From NCBI GenBank assembly GCA_033064195.1, contig JARBJD010000187.1, positions 1 to 64,000 on the forward strand: DNA of 64,000 bases, read 5' to 3'. Positions 22,833-32,093 of this stretch are shown here, piece after piece (within the stretch, counting starts at the first letter, position 1; each line of letters begins with the position of its first letter). Origin of the DNA: Blattamonas nauphoetae (lineage: Eukaryota; Preaxostyla; Oxymonadida). Both the position numbers and the translations under genes were made by a program. Under the pieces are notes generated by a model. The model did no database searches. It was not told where the DNA came from and worked only from the letters and a program-made list of their open reading frames with translations.

Positions 22833-23007
22833 GTCAATGCGGGTAGATCGTTTTTATCTCGTTCATCTTCCAGAAACCAATGAATAGAATGAAGAAATGG
22901 TTAAAATTTCCACTTATTCGTCTCATATCCTCCTCATAACCGGTTTGAATCGTCACACAGTGCTATCAGCAACATTCGTCATCTTCTTCTCTCCTTGAAC
23001 TTTATGT

Positions 23008-23780
23008 TCATCGTCCAAAACTCGATGGATTCTTAACTTTGATCCGAGAAGTCTGCATAGTGATACTTCCTGGATTCTTCCAATTTGGCTCAACTCTCCT
23101 GGAGTTCGGAGATCGACAAAACTCGTCATCCTCAAATCCATCATCGTCGAGAGAATATGGATCTATTGGTCTCAACACATACGCAATCGGTTCCTCTGTC
23201 TCCCGTCTCTGGGCTTTGTCGCTCGAGCTTGGACGATATGATTCAGAACGAACCCTGAACAAATGGGACTCGAAGATCTATACATACCCTCCGTAGTACG
23301 GAACGCGACTATCAGGATGCCTACTTTAAAGAGAAATTGATACTTTACCAATTTTTGGAAGACACACCGCTCATCGAGACGATGGTATGGATCATCTTTG
23401 ATCAATGTTCCTTCAAATCCTGGGGGAACAATTTCATTCCTGGACGCTGCGTACCGTGTGCCTCCACCTCGTCTTCCCGTTCGGCACGGCCTACAACTGT
23501 TGGACGATGAAAATATGAAAATGAATAGAATTTCAAACCATAGACAATCTGAAAGCAGAAAATCGTCGTCCAAATCATCAAAAAATGTTCCCCCACATAA
23601 TACAGCCAATGGAGATCCTCCACATTCCGGTTCGCAGTCGAATTCGTTGTCCATCTCACTTTGTGGCTCATAGTGAGGTTTGTGCTCATTGTAACAATTT
23701 GTTTGTTGTTTGCAGTCGCATTGCTGATCTGTTTCTGAAAAAATTATACAAATTAATATGGTTATTCTCACAAAGAACAT
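23008..23780 (-). CDS. Signal-peptide Cys-rich protein, probably single-pass, 2 exons
   Basis: Minus-strand exons 23780-23349 and 23277-23008, with a 71-nt intron, give 233 aa. The start MFFVRITILICIIFS is a clear signal peptide. A short Cys-rich, acidic ectodomain follows (QQCDCKQQTNCYNE, then FDCEPECGG; about 16-80). WFEILFIFIFSSSNS may be a membrane span at about 81-95, followed by CRPCRTGRRGGG, a basic stop-transfer-like stretch. The rest is a polar, Tyr/Pro/Asp-rich tail (VPPGFEGTLIKDDPYH). The WFEILFIFIF segment could instead be a 42-nt intron in phase, which would leave a secreted or differently anchored product. Family unknown. It is the middle of four minus-strand genes. Confidence 0.62.
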
Positions 23781-24059
23781 GATGTACGAATGTTGAAGCC
23801 CGTAGAAAGTCTTTATCACTGTCAATCGTCTGATTTCCACACTTAGTCGAAATATATGATGTTGTTTCAACAATATTCATCATATCTTCGAAGAAGACAG
23901 GAAATCGAGACAGGATTGTCAAGGCTTGAAAGGTGCAAGAATTGTGAGTTTCAGAATTTGAAAAGGAAGAAATGAAATGGATAACAATGAAAAAGTCAAA
24001 TCATGAAGGAAAAATGGGACTAAGTCATCCGTTAATCAAGATAAACGATGAGTGTGTCG

Positions 24060-24531
24060 TCATTCTAGATTTGTCTTGGCGTCTTTCTTCCTACAGTAAT
24101 TGCAGACAACTATTAGATCCAAGATTAAGGGTAGAAACCTAGAACACGGTGAAAAAATCGATAAACAAACCCGGAAATCGAAAAAGCGATGAGAAATTGG
24201 ATGAGAGATCCATCGATGATAAAGAGGATCCACATCCAAATCGCCCCCGCAGCGTTCAACAAAAGATTGATGAATGACACAGTCATGTTGTAGAATGAGA
24301 TAAAGTTTGTGAAGAGTTGGGCAAAGATCGACAGAACTAAACGAGGGATTTCTCAGTCAATATATCAGACACACCACCAAATATGAAGAGGATCAATGGA
24401 TATGCTATGTCATTTTTAGCAAAGAGAGGTCGTGTGATGTAGAAGCAGCATAGAGTCGCCACAGTGAAGAGAATGGTCAGGAAGAAAAGTCGAAGCTTTG
24501 AGATGCGTCCAATTGCTTTTCGAGCTGGCAT
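24060..24531 (-). CDS. Small multi-pass membrane protein, 133 aa, 3 exons
   Basis: Minus-strand exons 24531-24375, 24336-24171 and 24138-24060, with introns of 38 and 32 nt, encode a protein with four hydrophobic segments: LFFLTILFTVATLCCFYI (about 16-33), PLILFIFGVLSIFAQLF (about 46-62), AAGAIWMWILFIIDGSL (about 81-97) and ISGFLPLILDLIVVCNY (about 104-121). It ends with a short charged tail (CRKKDAKTNLE). The N-terminus has Arg/Lys before the first span, suggesting a cytosolic N-terminus. The tetraspan size resembles many small eukaryotic membrane proteins; I cannot choose a family. Frame continuity across both introns is good support for the model. Confidence 0.72.
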
Positions 24532-24822
24532 TCCCCTGAAAATGTTGCACTAGAATGAATAGGTGTGTGAACTATAGTTATAGTCAACGAAGTTCATCAA
24601 AGCCCAACACAAAAATAACTTGGTCTGTTCATTACTTTTCCAGGAATGTTGTCGCAAAGAATCACAAAAAATTGGCAAATTGTGATGCTGGAAATGCATA
24701 TTTCTAACAATGGGAAAGAGTTATTCAATATTCAGGTCTCTAGAGTCCTGTCCGACAGCTTGGTCATTGGATCGACTTCGCTATCACTTTATCAGCATCT
24801 TCACGCCTCTCCGAAGAACCAT

Positions 24823-26544
24823 TCACCAAGGACAAACCTCATCACGAATAAAATCCTTCTTCTGCTCCAAAAACGGATCTCGGATGAGAAAGTTCGATCT
24901 CGGCTCGACTTCATTTTCCCCTCCAACCCATTCTCCATCTGGGACGTCCTCCCTGCTCGCCCCTCTTCCCTGCGGGTATGCCATCCACGTCTTCTCTGTG
25001 TTCTCCCCCTCCTGCTTCTGAGAACTCTGTTGGAACGCTTTCAGACTGTCGAAGAACCCAGTGAGAGGAAGTGCGATCTGTCCCTCCAGTTTGTGCGACG
25101 GATTCTTCTGTGCGAACGTCTTCGCCTGCTCCTGCGCGAGGTAAACGTCAATATTCTTCGGTCTCCGCACCAGTTGCACATCAAACAATCCCATCATCTC
25201 CTTTCGTGTTTCATGGTCTTCTGTGAGCTTCATGGCTTCGATCGTCGCTGCTGCCACTATCACTGCTGAGTGTTCGACACACCCCACATCCTCGATTGAG
25301 AACCGGGTGAGGCGTCGTTGAAGGTATTTTGGGTCTTCGCCGGATTCGAGCGACCGGACGGTATAATAAAGGGACGCATCTTGATCGTTTCCGCGAGTTG
25401 CTTTATGGACAGCTGAAATGTAGTCGTAGTGGTAGTCTCCCTTCCGATCGAAGTATGGAGTGTATGAGAGGGTGAGAGTGGTCATGGGGAGGACTGGATG
25501 GGAAGGATCACGGCACTTTGTTTTGGTTAGCTCGTCTGCGTCTGTTGTGGATATATTGTCAGGTTTGGAGCGTTTTTCACCATTTTCAGAAGGAAAATTG
25601 ATGGATTGGAGGCGATTTTGGCGGAATTCCACTTCTGTTGCTTTGGCAGTCATCTCAAGCATTCCCAAGGCTGCCCTGCAATCACCATTGCACCGATGAG
25701 AGATTAAGTCCAAAAAAGTGTCATCAGCTGTAAATGTCACGCATTTGCAGGTCGGACAGCGGTGGAAAAGCTTGAGATTGAAATGTGGGAGCGAATTTCC
25801 GTGAGAATCTGTTTCGTCGAGTGTTTGAGAATTCAATGCTTCTAATCCACGTCGAAGAACAAGTTTGACATTCTCGTGTGAGAGATCTTTCATTCGAAGC
25901 GTTTGGCACCGATTTGCAAGCGCTCCAAGAATTGTGAATGATGGATTCTCAGTTGTTGCTCCAATGAAAGTAATAAGTCCAGGAGAAAGATAAGGAACGA
26001 CAACACTTTGCTGTTGTCGCGAAAACCGATGAATTTCATCGATAAAGATGATTGTGCCGCGACTGAGCTGTCGCATTCGAAAATCTGCTTCCTCCAAAAC
26101 AGTGCGGAGTTGTTCGGCGGTAGTTGTGATTGAGGACAGCTTAACAAACGTTTGATTTGTGTGGTGTGCGATGATATATGCGAGTGTTGTCTTTCCACAG
26201 CCCGGTGGACCCCACAAGATGAGGTTTGGGATTGTATCTGTTTCGAGCAATTTTCGAAGGGGAAGAGATTCTCCTATGAGATCATCTTGTCCAACAAAGT
26301 CAGCAAAAGTAGTTGGTCTGATTAATGCAGCCTGAAGGGTAAATTCACGAAGAAGGAAAAATTTGGTCGGATAAACATCAAAAGTGAAAAAGAAACTAAT
26401 GGAATATCCTGGGTCGCGTTCTGATGGATGGGGATGGTTGTGGTTTGAGATTGTAGCGAGTGTTCCATAGGAGAAGTTTCTGTTGTGGGCTCCAGCTTCG
26501 GTCAGCACTCTCGAATCATCATCTCTGTCACACTTATTCTCCAT
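24823..26544 (-). CDS. WRNIP1: RarA/MgsA/WRNIP1-family AAA+ ATPase
   Basis: Clamp-loader-related AAA+ ATPase of the bacterial RarA (MgsA), yeast Mgs1, animal WRNIP1 family, which acts at stalled replication forks. From ATG 26544 it has 573 aa. Walker A is GPPGCGKTTLAYI (about 112), Walker B FIDEIHRF (about 165), and sensor 1 FIGATTENPSF (about 194). The C-terminal signature HKATRGNDQDASLYY is followed by SGEDPKYLQRRLTRFSIEDVG (split here as GEDPKYLQRRL and RFSIEDVG), diagnostic of this family. An insert with CPTCKC and CNGDC lies before the lid domain. There is no N-terminal ubiquitin-binding zinc finger. Residues about 50-75 (SISFFFTFD and on, to the RPTTFADFVGQ motif) look unlike the family and may be an in-frame retained 45-nt intron. 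It diverges from the next gene with 74 bp between start codons. Confidence 0.93.
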   Translation of the reverse strand: MENKCDRDDDSRVLTEAGAHNRNFSYGTLATISNHNHPHPSERDPGYSISFFFTFDVYPTKFFLLREFTLQAALIRPTTFADFVGQDDLIGESLPLRKLLETDTIPNLILWGPPGCGKTTLAYIIAHHTNQTFVKLSSITTTAEQLRTVLEEADFRMRQLSRGTIIFIDEIHRFSRQQQSVVVPYLSPGLITFIGATTENPSFTILGALANRCQTLRMKDLSHENVKLVLRRGLEALNSQTLDETDSHGNSLPHFNLKLFHRCPTCKCVTFTADDTFLDLISHRCNGDCRAALGMLEMTAKATEVEFRQNRLQSINFPSENGEKRSKPDNISTTDADELTKTKCRDPSHPVLPMTTLTLSYTPYFDRKGDYHYDYISAVHKATRGNDQDASLYYTVRSLESGEDPKYLQRRLTRFSIEDVGCVEHSAVIVAAATIEAMKLTEDHETRKEMMGLFDVQLVRRPKNIDVYLAQEQAKTFAQKNPSHKLEGQIALPLTGFFDSLKAFQQSSQKQEGENTEKTWMAYPQGRGASREDVPDGEWVGGENEVEPRSNFLIRDPFLEQKKDFIRDEVCPW

Positions 26545-26618
26545 TCCTCTGTCCACATTCACTCTTTTAGTAATTTAGCAGATTTTCACTCTTGAATTTA
26601 CATCATTCACCGACATCC

Positions 26619-28589
26619 ATGCCTCCACATCCCTCTCGAAATCCAAATTATCCTTCACCGATAAAAAGTGTCTCTTCTGATTTACTACGGTCTCCTCTAA
26701 CCGTTCAAGGTAGCTTTACAAACTCAAGAACCCCCTCATCTTCACTTGACGAAGAAACCGAGACAGCTTCATCCTCACAACCAACATCAAGTGGTGCCTC
26801 AATGCCGGGTTATCTAACACATTTACCATCGTCTGTAGCATCTGATAGCTCATTAATGAGTGGATCATACCAGGATTCACTATCATCACTCTCTGATCAA
26901 CATCGCCAACTCCGACAAACAATGTTCCCACCATCCTCTCTTTTAGGGTATTCAATGGACTCGACAACACATTCATTATCTGCACCTTCAAATAGTTCAG
27001 GGGATTCACTGGAAGAAATTAGTGCTTTGTCTATTGTATCATTTGAGGCATCGTTTCAGGACAAAGAATTAACCATCTCAGATCAACGCGATCCGTCGGA
27101 TATTTTACACTTCATTCCGTCTCCGAACTTTGGTGAGAGATCACCTCAATCACTGACTTACTTTAAGCATTTCACACAGGATCCTCCAAATAATCGAAAA
27201 AATGACATCTTGGATCTCGTGAGCTCGACCCCAGATTACTCCTTTTTAGCCACACCTGAAGACTTTTCTGCCACTTCCATGCTCTCTTCCACAGAAGAAC
27301 ATCAATATGACCCATTAGCAACCAAGGACTACCTCCCAAGTCATCCTCTGTTAAAACGAAACAAAACATCAACACCTCACAATAATCTCACTATATCACC
27401 TCAAATCCCTCCAAAATCTCTTTCCTTCCGAGCTAATACGTTAACTAAGTCTCAAAATCTGATCTCTGATCACGAGGTCTCACAATCAACTTCACCGCCA
27501 GTGTACCCAAAAGAATTCATTACCCGAGACTCCGCAGTATTTCCTGCTAATAGTGAAGATGATTTGCAACCCTTCCAAGTGGATTTCTCGAGCAGCACAG
27601 ATTCAGTCAAAAGATCAAAAACAAACGTATCTGACCATGTCTTGAGCGAAAAACCAACACTCCCCTCCCGTTCTGTGTCGTACCAAGATGCGTTTACGTC
27701 ATCTCTTGACCAACCAATCCCCTCACAACAGGAACCAGAGCAACAGACACTTTTGATGCACTGGGTCAATGCCCTGTCCACCATCGATTTTGGGGGAGAC
27801 ACTCCTCTCGCACAAGACACGTTCTCACACAACCCCACCCTTCACTCCGGCCTCTCTCCACGAATCGATCCTTACCCAACATTTCTATCGTTCACCTCAC
27901 CTCGCTATTCAAACCCTCCCACACCCACTTTTCCCTCCTCACCATCCACTCGACACCCGTCAACCAACATCCACTCAATCTCTCCCTCTCCTCCCGCAAA
28001 GTTCAACAGCCCTCCAACCAAAACATCAGCAAAGACAAACAGATCCGAGCCTGTCATCCTCTCTGCGCCTCCCGCTCGCCAGCTTCTCGGTTCAGCCGGC
28101 CTGGATTTACCCGCGTTCACACCTTCCCCTTTTTCATACCATCCAGAAGCAGCTCAACATTCTCAAATCTCTCAACCTCATCCAACCTCTCCTCGTCCCA
28201 TCTATCTGAACCCAACACCACACACAAATGTGTCCCAAACTCCAGATGCCACAGGCTCATCATTTGGAATTCTTAAGTCAATCGAACTGTCGGTCTCTGA
28301 CCCTCCACTCACGAGGCCAATTCGGCTTCAACTTAACAAGAAGAATGACGTCGAACCACAACCGAATCCGCATCGTCCACTCGTCCTTGTCAGAGAAAAC
28401 GAAACAGACGAAGAGTGGAAAGAGAAGGTGAAAGAGATGAAACTGGAGAAGAAGCGGAGGAAGAGACAGCAGAAGCGATTCATGAAGAGGGAGATGAAGC
28501 GACAGGCGAAGGCGAATCAAACACTGCAGAACGGCCAGCTTGCTGAAGACGGACAAGCTGAGAGTTCATCTGATGATTCAACTGATTGA
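26619..28589 (+). CDS. Ser/Pro/Thr-rich protein with basic C-terminus, 656 aa
   Basis: A single-exon frame from ATG 26619 to TGA 28589. The body is low complexity, dominated by Ser, Pro, Thr and short acidic or aromatic islands, without any fold I recognise. The last 90 residues switch to a Glu/Lys helix: EEWKEKVKEMKLEKKRRKRQ, then FMKREMKRQAKAN, and an acidic tail SSSDDSTD. The Lys/Arg cluster would serve as a nuclear localisation or nucleic-acid contact signal; that is inference. The protein is probably largely disordered and phosphorylatable. It shares the short divergent promoter interval with the RarA gene. Confidence 0.75.
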   Translation: MPPHPSRNPNYPSPIKSVSSDLLRSPLTVQGSFTNSRTPSSSLDEETETASSSQPTSSGASMPGYLTHLPSSVASDSSLMSGSYQDSLSSLSDQHRQLRQTMFPPSSLLGYSMDSTTHSLSAPSNSSGDSLEEISALSIVSFEASFQDKELTISDQRDPSDILHFIPSPNFGERSPQSLTYFKHFTQDPPNNRKNDILDLVSSTPDYSFLATPEDFSATSMLSSTEEHQYDPLATKDYLPSHPLLKRNKTSTPHNNLTISPQIPPKSLSFRANTLTKSQNLISDHEVSQSTSPPVYPKEFITRDSAVFPANSEDDLQPFQVDFSSSTDSVKRSKTNVSDHVLSEKPTLPSRSVSYQDAFTSSLDQPIPSQQEPEQQTLLMHWVNALSTIDFGGDTPLAQDTFSHNPTLHSGLSPRIDPYPTFLSFTSPRYSNPPTPTFPSSPSTRHPSTNIHSISPSPPAKFNSPPTKTSAKTNRSEPVILSAPPARQLLGSAGLDLPAFTPSPFSYHPEAAQHSQISQPHPTSPRPIYLNPTPHTNVSQTPDATGSSFGILKSIELSVSDPPLTRPIRLQLNKKNDVEPQPNPHRPLVLVRENETDEEWKEKVKEMKLEKKRRKRQQKRFMKREMKRQAKANQTLQNGQLAEDGQAESSSDDSTD

Positions 28590-28834
28590 GTCTCGTCTCA
28601 CCCCTTCTCACTGGAGACGATGATTCGGCATAATTTAGTTGTAGTCTTGATTTACACAGTAGCAGGGAATCTAAATTAGTTTTGGGTCCCTGATTGTGTC
28701 TGTTCGGTCATTTTCTTGCATGTTGTCGATATACCTTCAACTTAAATCGTTTTATCGAAATATGATCTTCTCGTCTTCTTCCCACAATTTCTGAAAGTCT
28801 CATCGAGGTTTTACAGCAGAATTTGTCTGACATT

Positions 28835-31181
28835 ATGGCACATCAAAATGAGATAAATCCCTCTCCTCGTGAAATACAACGACAAATAACATTGTTTCAA
28901 GACGAAGATTCCGATAATGATGACGACAACCGTATCTTCCTCAGAATGGGCAAAAGACACAATACCCATCTCTCATACCTTCAGAAAAAGGAATTTATGT
29001 TCGATACCGAAGGATATAACACAGTCTGCTGCTTCAGTATTTTGAAATCACTAGAGAACTGACATTGAGAATGTGGCAACCGCTTTAACTGAGAAGAATC
29101 CACAAAATCTCCACGAATTATTAGTCACTCTGCGACACTATTCATGTTTGATGATCTTCATTTCTATCTATTCTTCTCTTTACGTGATACCAGCATCAGA
29201 AGCAACATTGCCACTTCTCATCCAATACAACTTGATTCCGATGCTAACCTTCCATCTAACTCACTCTCAAGATGAATCTGTCTTGGTTTGATGATTTTAC
29301 CTTCTTATCTTCTCAAAGGATGAAGTTTTGTGGATCCTGACAAATCTGGGTATCTGGCTCTTTTCTTCTTTCAGACCATCTTTTTCATGCTCATTAAACA
29401 GCTTCACTGCCATCATATAGACTTGTTTCGTTCTTCGATGACACATTACTCCAATCAATCCTCCACTTCACCCAAAGTGACTCACCACAACTCCTCAAGG
29501 GTGTATGACTGTTTCTTCTCCATTTGTCGTTTAGGTCTGGTGGCTTTTGAAGAATCTAGTAATTATGTCCGGAAAACAAAGCCAATTTGCCCACACCCTC
29601 GACAATCTCGGCCTCTTCCAAACATTTGTCCCGTCAGCTTCGAAAATCTTCCACCATGCCGTCGCCCTCTCAGCCCCATTTTTAAGTCCATCGCCGCCAA
29701 CAAACACGCACATAATTTCATTTCCATCGATGATTCTCTCCCTCCCTGACACCGATACAGCATTCGACCATCTTCTCTGCACTCTCAAGCACTTGATCGC
29801 CGCAACCCCACAACAAATCCCAGAACAACTTTTTACACTTATCTTTGCCGCTTTTGTGACGGGAATGCACTCTCATACTCGATCAGCGAGCCTTCTCCTG
29901 AAGACCCAAAAGAAACATCTCAAAGACCTATCCTCCGTATTCTATAATTCTCCTATGCCATCATTTTTCCCTCCAAACATCTCTGCCTTCCCCCATCTCG
30001 TTGTATCTGTTCTGAAATACGCTGCCGAGGGCCTCTCAGTTGGATACACCGTTTGGACCCTTATCCGCCTCCTCAGCCGACATCGCCGCATCTGCACGCG
30101 ACACAATAGCAGTGAAGGTGATCCAGAGCCCAAAATTCTCACTTCCGACGAGTTCAAAGCACTTAAACAGGTGACCATCGAAATGAGGGGATTTGCACAG
30201 ATGATCCAGGACATTGGGTCGCTTGTTGGGCAGATCATGACTGGAGCAGACGATGTTGTCGATTTCTACGTCAATTCTGGTCTCCTGCCCGCTCTCGGAC
30301 AATGCATCCTGTCACTCGATCAAGCGATCAACGACCCAAAATCGGGGGATTACAGTGTAGCCACTTCGGCACTGCTTGCGATGAAGGCAGACTCACTCGG
30401 AGCGATGTGGGGGCCAGCTGTGGCGCTGCTGAAATCGATGGATCTGTCCATCCGTCCCACAATGAAAGAAGTAGACAACGATTTCGATGCGATAGACGAT
30501 TCGAACGAATTCAAGCACATCTCGATGGACAGTGTTCTTCGAGAAAATCTGCTCGATGCCACTCGACTGGTCTCGTACTGCCTCTCCAACATCGTCGCTG
30601 GATCGACACTCCACGCGCATCGAACTGTCAGCGAGGTGTTCCCAGGAGCTGAGCCAGAACAGCAATTTGTGAGTTATTTCGCCGACAGGCTGTTAGATCG
30701 GGAATCGATTGTTCTGACCGATGATCTGTACGTGATCCACGGTCTGATCGTCACCCCCGACCCAGAAATCTTCACTCTGATTGAAAACAGCGAGATCATC
30801 CCCAATCTCCTCCTGTTTCACTGGCATCGCCCTTTCAACTACACAGCAGACCCCAACATTGGTGTCTTCTTCGAAATTCTCTTCTCTGTCTTGCAGAAGT
30901 CCCAACGCCCCAACATCCTTCTCGGATATCTGAAAAACGAGGAAGTTGAGCACACGATGGAGGTGATTGTGAGAGGCTCGACAGAAGAGACAGCGAAGAA
31001 GGCGTCGAAGTTCTTTCGGAAGGCGGAGAGAGTGGAAAGAGCATATATTGATGAACATGGGGAGCCCCCGCCTCTCTCCATCATCGATGTGGCGTTGATG
31101 GAGGATTATGAGTCACTGGACGGGGAATATTCGGAGTTTGATGAAATTGTGGCCAAGGATCACGCGGATTTGGTAGAGTGA
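28835..31181 (+). CDS. Importin-alpha-like ARM-repeat protein, 6 exons
   Basis: Proposed exons 28835-29023, 29055-29145, 29194-29285, 29319-29349, 29402-29502 and 29535-31181 give 716 aa; introns are 31, 48, 33, 52 and 32 nt. Removing them yields a continuous armadillo pattern: EATLPLLIQYNLIPML, VLWILTNLASLPSY, GVWWLLKNLVIMSG, and later ARLVSYCLSNIVAGS-like text (exactly LVSYCLSNIVAGST), which resembles the importin-alpha signature around TISNITAG. The N-terminus has a short acidic/basic region (DEDSDNDDDN, MGKRHNTHLSYLQKKEF) where an importin-beta-binding domain would sit, but only weakly basic. The length exceeds the usual 530 aa. Nuclear import adaptor is the best guess; another ARM scaffold is possible. 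The fifth exon is only 101 nt and the fourth 31 nt. Confidence 0.7.
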
Positions 31182-31651
31182 TTCTGAAGTGACGTCGTTC
31201 AACACTATATTCAAGGTTAGCAGCTCCTTCAGATTCCCTATACCTCTGTTCTGGTGAGCTCATGCATTGAGCTGGAACTTCTTCATGTTAATTCCAGATG
31301 TCATGCCTTGATCTGGCAAAGAAAAAATTGCTCAGTCTAACATCGTTCAAACAACAGTATCCCACACAAAATTGTCCTCAGTCATTCGGAATGAATATTT
31401 ATGACGTCTTACCTATTTTAGGCAGTTTTTCATTTCATCTAATCCTTTTTTCTTCCTTTTTTTCAACATCGCTCAGACTGTCTGATACACAGATGCTACA
31501 TGGAGAGTGCCGCAACGATGATGTAAAAAAGAGCATTCATCATGGATAAATCATGAGTTTATACAGGTTTGAAGTGAAGCGAACCAATGAGTTGGGACCA
31601 AAATGAAGATGGTAGTTTTGCAGTGGTGACGTCTCATATTCAGAAGTAATA
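31182..31651. other. Intergenic between convergent genes
   Basis: 470 bp between the stop codons of the ARM protein and the COMM-domain protein. A plus-strand frame of 83 codons (31298-31549) has no motif and no splice partner; I do not call it. Confidence 0.45.
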
Positions 31652-32093
31652 TTAGGTGGAAATAGCTTTTCTGGTGACCTACACAGAAAGTTGAAGAGAT
31701 GAGAAATATCAGACCTCCTGGACCTTTTTGAGTTCTTCGACAAAATCATTGAATTTTTCTGGTGTGAATTCATAGACAACTTCTTTTCGCTCATTTGTTG
31801 GGGTGAGAATATAGAATATAGTCTGGATTGTAGGTCGATTACACACTGATTCGGAGTCCGAGGCTAGTGTGAGCTGAAGAGTGTGACGAAGTGATGAACC
31901 ATTCCACAGTTGAAAGTTCGGAAAAAGATAACATCACCAAGACAGAGAAATCATACAGAGATCTTGTAGTCAAAACTTATCAGTTTTCCTTCGGTTGCCA
32001 TTTCAGTAAGTTGTTCTGTGGAAAAAAACAAAACTGTGGTCCAATTGATGCACCAGCGAGTTTGGTCAAATGGATGATACAGACATCCCACAT
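31652..32093 (-). CDS. Short COMM-domain (COMMD6-like) protein, 94 aa, 4 exons
   Basis: Minus-strand exons 32093-32054, 32015-31957, 31873-31715 and 31678-31652 join across introns of 38, 83 and 36 nt into 94 aa. It is almost only a COMM domain: KLISFDYKISLTLASDSES, then TIQTIFYILTPTNERKEVVY and FTPEKFNDFVEELKKVQEV, matching the family pattern of an (I/V)DF-W-V-like strand, a beta sheet and a final helix ending in a Leu/Val heptad. COMMD proteins form the Commander complex for endosomal cargo recycling; the short ones resemble COMMD6. The first exon (from ATG 32093) overlaps the first coding exon of the opposite SMCR8-like gene by 24 bp. An internal ATG at 32001 would avoid the overlap but drop 18 residues. 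Confidence 0.75.
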
